Shown piece by piece: positions 9,501 through 13,533 of a stretch of 13,533 nt of DNA. The stretch's first letter is position 1. Every line of letters starts with the position of its first letter. The position numbers and the translations under genes are program-made. The stretch is from positions 1-13,533 of the forward strand of contig JALNQF010000816.1 in assembly GCA_028456385.1 (NCBI GenBank), in the 5' to 3' direction. The stretch is from Ophiosphaerella korrae (Eukaryota > Ascomycota > Dothideomycetes > Pleosporales > Phaeosphaeriaceae). The notes beneath the pieces are model-generated. The model saw nothing but the letters and a program-made list of their open reading frames with translations. It was not told the origin of the DNA and ran no database searches.

Positions 9501-10461
9501 CTTCTTCTAGTATTATTTCCTATCTTTAGATATCTTCTACTAGAATTACTCTTATATAGTTATAGCCTCTTTTTCTTATAGGCTATACTTTATTATTTAC
9601 TTTAGGGTTTCTATATATTATATAATTCTTTTCTAGGTATAATATCTATAATACTTTAAAATATACTAGATATTTTAGGTTTATTATTTTATTATCCTCT
9701 TCTTAATATTTGTCTTTACTAGGTATTTCTATTATTAAGATATAGTATATTACTAGTACTCCTAGTATATAGGCTTTGTTAATCTATTATATTTTTCTTA
9801 CAAGGTGCTACTATTCTTTTTATATAGGTATCCTTCTTACTATAACTATATATTACTTTATTTATTCTTAAAATAGTATAAACTTTATTTTTTTAAGATT
9901 ACGTTCTTTCTAGTCTTTATACGCTTTCTCTATACTTATAACTAGTAAGTATTTCTAAATAAACTTCTATTCTTTATTTTATTTTTTTATATCTATTATT
10001 ATATAGCTATTATAGCTATATATATCTAGCTAAGTATATTCTATACCTTTTATACTTACTTCTTTTTTACTTTTTTATAGTCTTTTAGAAGAAGCTATAG
10101 TAGTTTCTTTATCTAGTACTAGTTCTTTAGCTTAGATTAATAGGGTCTAAGGCTCTTCTCTTTCTAAGTTTTCTATTAGTAGGTCTATTATATATACTAT
10201 TTCTTCTAGCTATACTTTTATTCTTTCTTTTATTACTACTACTCTATTTCTTTATTATAGGAAGTATTTTACTCTCTATTTACTAGAAAAGTATATATAG
10301 TAGTTGTCTTTGTAATAAAAGGTCTAATAGAGTATTACGTATTGTATTTTTTTACTCCTAGCTACTTTTTCCTAAGGTTTAGCCTATACTTATAGTACTT
10401 CTTTCTTTTTCTCTATTATCTTTAACTAAGTTTCTTTATCTTTTTTATAGTCTTTACTTTT

Positions 10462-10503
10462 ATAGTCTTTTACGTAGTATCCTAGTTTTCTATATTTATA
10501 ATA
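10462..10503 (-). other. Element A: second zinc knuckle, ligands changed to Tyr
   Basis: Fourteen codons read Y-Y-K-Y-R-K-L-G-Y-Y-V-K-D-Y on the minus strand, again with Tyr at all four CCHC ligand positions and the conserved Gly before the former His intact. It follows the first knuckle by 27 bases. Two knuckles in tandem are common in gag of this superfamily. Confidence 0.8.
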
Positions 10504-10530
10504 TACTATATCCTTTTTCTTCTTTAATTA

Positions 10531-10572
10531 GTAGTCTTTTACGTAATAGCTTTTCTTACTATAGTTAAAATA
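10531..10572 (-). other. Element A: first zinc knuckle, ligands changed to Tyr
   Basis: Fourteen codons read Y-F-N-Y-S-K-K-S-Y-Y-V-K-D-Y on the minus strand. Positions 1, 4, 9 and 14 are those of Cys, Cys, His and Cys in a CCHC knuckle; all four are now Tyr, the product expected when RIP hits TGT/TGC or CAT/CAC codons. Confidence 0.8.
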
Positions 10573-11189
10573 CGTAAAGTCTTTATTCTTCTTTCTCTTT
10601 CTATCTTTGTTTACGTTAAGGATTATAGGGTCTCTAGTATCTTAGTTTCTAGTTTAGCTACTATACTTATTCTTTTTCTATTCTTAAAAGTTATTATTAA
10701 TTTAGATTACTTACTATTTTAGAGCTTCTAGTGTCCTAAGTTTCTCTATATATATTATTTTATATTAAATTTTTGCGTTTAGTCCTTATTTAAATTATAA
10801 TATACTAGCTAATTTATTCTATTCTATATTTTAGCTTAGTTATTTAAATTGTAATATATATTCTAGAATACTCTTATTTTATATAAGCCTTTTAAGTTTC
10901 TCTTTAGCTTGTTAGGTAATATCTATATCTCTAAATACTACTCTTATTTATTTAGTAAAGTATTTATAACTTCTAAAAATAGCTCTAGTTTTATCCTTTT
11001 AGGTTATTAGAGAATACGTTGTATAGTCTATCTAGTAGGGCTTATACTATCTTATTACGTCTTTTTTAAGGTATAGTCTAATATATATTACTTTCTTTTC
11101 TTTTATATTAAAGTATAGTACTTGTATATCTATCTAGAGTTGTGCTATTAAGAGGTAGCTAGAAGACAATAGTACTTACTATAGGCTAT

Positions 11190-12450
11190 AGGAGATAGTA
11201 AAGGGATAATAGATAGTATTTAATAGTACTACTAGTATCTAAGAGAGAATAATACTTACCTTACTCTCTTTATAAGTATCGAGCCTTTTATACGCCTATA
11301 TAGCGTACTAGCTCTACTTTAGATTATAACTATATAATGTTATAATCTTTTGTATATTAGCTCTACCCCTAACTTATACTAGGGTTTACAAGAGTCTTAA
11401 GTATTTAACAAACCTTTGTTATAGAGCCTCTTCCTCTAGCTATTATCTTTACTAGCTCCTTAAAGTGCGACCTTAATAAAAACCCTAAACCTTTAGGAAA
11501 ATAAAGAAAAGAGTATTTACGTACCTTACGCGCTATACCTATACGTTAGGCGTATTATTATTATTATACTCGTGTATAATATTCTATTTATATTTTAATA
11601 ATAAGTAAAAGATTATTACTTACGTAATTACGTTTACTCTTAGTAGACCCTATATAAAAAATATTTTTCTTTTGTAATTGTTTTACTTATCCTCTTATTA
11701 ACTATAGCGTATACTTAACGTATACGTAGTATACGTTTAGTAATTATTACTATAGTTTACTATCCTCGCCTAAAGTTTATTAAGAAAAGTAATATCTATT
11801 AAGCTTAGCCTTTTAAGTAGAGCGTAGACGCTAAGCGCGCTAACTATAATACTTTATATACTACTTACCTACGCTACGCTTAAAGTATTATTAACTAAAA
11901 GGAAGTATATAATAAGCTAAAAGAACGTCGCTACTAGTATTATTCTTCTAGTAATTATAGTAGCTACGCCTTAGTAACTATAATATATTCTCTTTGTATA
12001 CGCTTTAACTAATATAAATAGGTACCTCCTATACTTAATAGGCGCGTTAATTATCTTTATAAGCTTTGTAATACGTATAATACTACTATATCTAATACTA
12101 GCGCTCCTAAGACTAACTTAGAAGTACGCTATACTAGTGTTAAGCTTACTCGTGCCTAGTACACCTTTAACTTAAAGCTATTAAACTATAGGTACCTTAC
12201 TACTTATAGTAGTACTCTTTTAGAAGTACTTACTTAAACGCCTATAACTACGCCTTAATTTTTAGGGCTTATTTTAACTAAATAGCGTAGCCTTATAGCT
12301 TAGTAGTAAGGTTTAGTTAGAGTATTAATAGAGATTTTAGGCTACCTTTACTATATTATATATTTGCCTATACTACGCTTATATAGCGTATACTAACTAC
12401 TTTTTAAGCTTACTATAGCTACCTTTCTATAAAATAAGTTAATAATAAAG
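11190..12450. other. Unassigned spacer between element A gag and element C
   Basis: No gene I can name. It should include the leader and 5' LTR of element A and perhaps the 3' LTR of element C, but I could not pair either with a second copy in the window. On the minus strand GTATAAAAGGCTC (11280-11292) looks like a TATA box at a suitable distance upstream of gag. From about 11520 to 12400 CG dinucleotides (GCGCGC, TACGC, GCGTA) are more frequent than elsewhere. A plus-strand frame at about 11890-12440, read through roughly ten TAA/TAG stops, contains Y-K-L-C-N-T-Y near 12060-12075 but matches no family I recognise. A 10-bp inverted repeat (TAATACTTTA/TAAAGTATTA) lies at 11847-11856 and 11881-11890. 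Confidence 0.45.
11280..11292 (-). promoter_or_regulatory. TATA-like motif upstream of element A gag
   Basis: The minus strand reads GTATAAAAGGCTC here, a good TATA-box match, about 100-150 bases upstream of the first recognisable gag codons. It may be the promoter in the 5' LTR of element A. In sequence this rich in TA a chance match is quite possible. Confidence 0.3.
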
Positions 12451-12458
12451 AAGATAAT

Positions 12459-12534
12459 AATAAGGATAGTATTAAAGAAGAAAAAGAAGAAGAAAATAGG
12501 AGTAAAGAAAAGGTAGTAGAGGAAGAAGAAGTAG

Positions 12535-12566
<32 letters not shown>

Positions 12567-12585
12567 GAAAATAAAGTAGAGGGTT
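12459..12585 (+). repeat. Purine-rich tract with a (GAA)10 microsatellite
   Basis: From 12459 to 12585 the plus strand is almost entirely A and G. The core, 12534-12563, is ten uninterrupted GAA units flanked by GTA interruptions. It could encode Glu-rich or Lys-rich peptide depending on frame, but no complete gene surrounds it. GAA lacks CA and TG, so such a tract is immune to RIP, which may explain why it stands out intact. Confidence 0.85.
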
Positions 12586-12808
12586 AAGACGTTCTACTTT
12601 TAAAAAGTAAGTAGGACGTAAGTAGAAAGTAGTTTAGGCTTATCTAATAAGTAGAGAAGAAATAGTTTATAGTATAATTATTTGTTTTTTATACGTATAG
12701 ATACCTAGCTATAGAGCTAAAAGTTAGATTATACTATTTACTTTATAAGTACGTTTTAAGTACGTAAATTATATTTTCTACGTACGTTTTAATTATAAAG
12801 TGCTTTAA
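12586..12808. other. Short unassigned stretch downstream of element C chromodomain
   Basis: Lies just after the end of the element C pol frame on the minus strand and may be its 3' untranslated region or the beginning of its 3' LTR. No feature is supported. ACGTA-rich sequence occurs at 12750-12790. Confidence 0.35.
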
Positions 12809-12809
12809 G

Positions 12810-13533
12810 CTAAATTAAAATCTTTAAGTAGTTTATTTATATCTTTAAAATCTATAGTAAGAGTCTATATATTCTAGGATTTATTATATCTTTTTTATCT
12901 AAAGAGATACTCTAGGATTCTTTTAACCTCTTATACTTCTTTTCCTTCTTCTATTACTTTAAGTAGTTAGGTATTATCTTCTATACCTAATTAAGATTTC
13001 TATCTCTTAAAGAGAGAAATATAAAATACGTTGTAAATACAATAGTAGAGTAGTAGTAGTAAGTAGTATACCTATATTCCTACTACGTCTTATACTTAAA
13101 ATAGTCTAATAAACTTATCTAATAGCTTCTTATATAGTTAGTAAGTAAAGCTTAAGTTCTTTATACTTAGTAAGACTAGCTCTTTTTTTCTAAAGACTTC
13201 TAGTTTATATTTATTATTATAGTACTACGCTTAATATACTTATACTTTCTATAAAGACTCTATAAGCGTTACTTATATACTATATATATACTTTACTTTT
13301 TAAATAGCGTCTAGTACTTCTCTTTCTAGCTTACTATCTTTAGGTAAGTATATAAAGATTAGGTATTTACCTAGTATAGCGTAAAAAGGCGTTGTCTTTA
13401 TTCTTTTATAAATTAAGTTATTATATACAAATTATACTATTTTTAGTAAAGTAACTTAATTATCTTAATTCTCTATTATAAAGATTCTTAAATACTATTC
13501 TAGAGTCTAATTTTATTATTTAGTTTACCTATT
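12810..13533 (-). pseudogene. Element C: integrase C-terminal part and chromodomain, cut by the window edge
   Basis: The minus-strand frame starts at the window edge with N-R-stop-T-K (13533-13519), where Ty3/gypsy integrases have D-G-Q-T-E, so the catalytic Glu is now Lys. It continues through F-V-Y-N-N-L-I (near 13420), T-T-P-F-Y-A-I-L-G-K (near 13385), Y-Y-N-N-K-Y-K-L-E-V-F (about 13190-13230), a K-N-L-S-F and L-L-D-K-F-I segment, F-Y-I-S-L near 13020, then the chromodomain. The latter begins E-V-K-R-I-L-E-Y-L near 12900-12930 and ends with a helix, D-I-N-K-L-L-K-D-F, at about 12815-12845. It differs clearly in sequence from the tail of element A, so it is another family. Stops are TAA/TAG only. 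The rest of the element lies beyond the window. Confidence 0.82.

Larger units (their letters stand above)
5600..11190 (-). mobile_element. Element A: RIP-mutated chromodomain Ty3/gypsy retrotransposon, minus strand
   Basis: A nearly full-length gag-pol internal region can be followed on the minus strand from about 11190 down to about 5600, in the order gag, two zinc knuckles, protease, RT, RNase H, integrase, chromodomain. This order, with integrase after RNase H, is that of Ty3/gypsy elements, and the C-terminal chromodomain places it among the chromoviruses. The region is interrupted at 8540-8969 by a solo LTR; with that LTR and one copy of the 5-bp duplication removed, the pol frame continues directly from the protease side to the RT side. 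Stops are TAA/TAG only. Neither LTR of this element is identified with confidence, so the outer limits are those of the coding remnant, not of the transposon. Confidence 0.88.
10380..11190 (-). pseudogene. Element A: gag (capsid domain and zinc knuckles)
   Basis: Read on the minus strand, 11150 to about 10690 gives a retrotransposon gag-type capsid domain: V-L-Y-F-N-I near 11100, a T-K-Q-I-R-type segment, F-R-D-I-D-I-T, a K-E-K-L-K-R-L-I helix, I-L-E-Y-I-L-Q-F-K-Q-L and F-K-Q-G-L-N-A-K-I. These fit the fungal pattern (a phi-x-x-F-R-R-L helix, then Q-F-R-R-G-L). Two degraded zinc knuckles follow. Gag packages the element RNA. The start codon is not certain; the frame can be read up to about 11190 but not clearly beyond. 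Stops are TAA/TAG. The segment between the knuckles and the protease (about 9500-10380) is in the same coding block but I could not assign it a domain. Confidence 0.75.

Noticed and set aside
11470..11500. Telomere-like CCCTAAACC
   Set aside because: There is a single CCCTAA with no tandem array, inside an internal region.
11847..11890. 10-bp inverted repeat as a terminator or origin
   Set aside because: TAATACTTTA/TAAAGTATTA is exact but short and AT-rich with a 24-base loop; chance is a sufficient explanation in this composition.
12459..12585. Acidic or Lys-rich protein-coding exon
   Set aside because: The tract is a simple GAA repeat with no supporting frame, splice signal or domain around it.
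1..13533. Variant genetic code in which TAA/TAG encode Gln, as in some ciliates
   Set aside because: Reading stops as Gln makes long frames, but Cys and His positions have also become Tyr, Asp has become Asn, and CA/TG are missing in non-coding parts and LTRs too. RIP explains all of this; a code change explains only the stops.
1..13533. tRNA, rRNA or CRISPR array
   Set aside because: No cloverleaf with conserved GGTTCAAATCC-type arms, no rRNA-like stretch, and no regularly spaced direct repeats were seen. The ATAGATTA units are clustered inverted repeats inside LTRs.

Overview
The window is a block of dead transposable elements from a fungal genome, most likely a filamentous ascomycete (Pezizomycotina). 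Nothing in it looks like a working gene. The main signature is repeat-induced point mutation (RIP): CA and TG dinucleotides have almost vanished and TA is in large excess. Bases 1-205, for example, contain no CA and no TG. RIP turns CA into TA on either strand, so Gln codons become TAA/TAG, His and Cys become Tyr, and Asp or Gly preceded by T becomes Asn or Arg. Reading through those stops shows long, indel-free retroelement reading frames.

Layout. (1) Bases 1-4494, plus strand: a Ty3/gypsy element, called D here. It has a very long gag-like frame with a degraded zinc knuckle near 2856-2897, then a shifted pol frame with a protease-like motif and reverse transcriptase (RT). RT is cut off inside the YxDD box. 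(2) Bases 4495-4924: a 430-bp LTR (TGTTA...TAACA) with no matching target duplication. (3) Bases 4925-5600: unassigned. (4) Bases 5600-11190, minus strand: a second, nearly full-length chromodomain Ty3/gypsy element, called A. In its own order it has gag, two zinc knuckles, protease, RT, RNase H, integrase and chromodomain. (5) Bases 8540-8969: a 430-bp solo LTR of the same family as (2), in the opposite orientation, inserted between the protease and RT of A with a perfect 5-bp duplication AGTTA. (6) Bases 11190-12808: no recognised gene; it holds a TATA-like motif, more CG than its surroundings and a GAA-rich purine tract. (7) Bases 12810-13533, minus strand: the 3' end of a third element, C (integrase end plus chromodomain), which runs off the window.

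The parts do not form a working system. Three unrelated or distantly related Ty3/gypsy insertions and two LTRs of a further family form a nested cluster. The main value of the window is as a record of nesting order and of how RIP disables catalytic residues. I found no convincing novel functional system.
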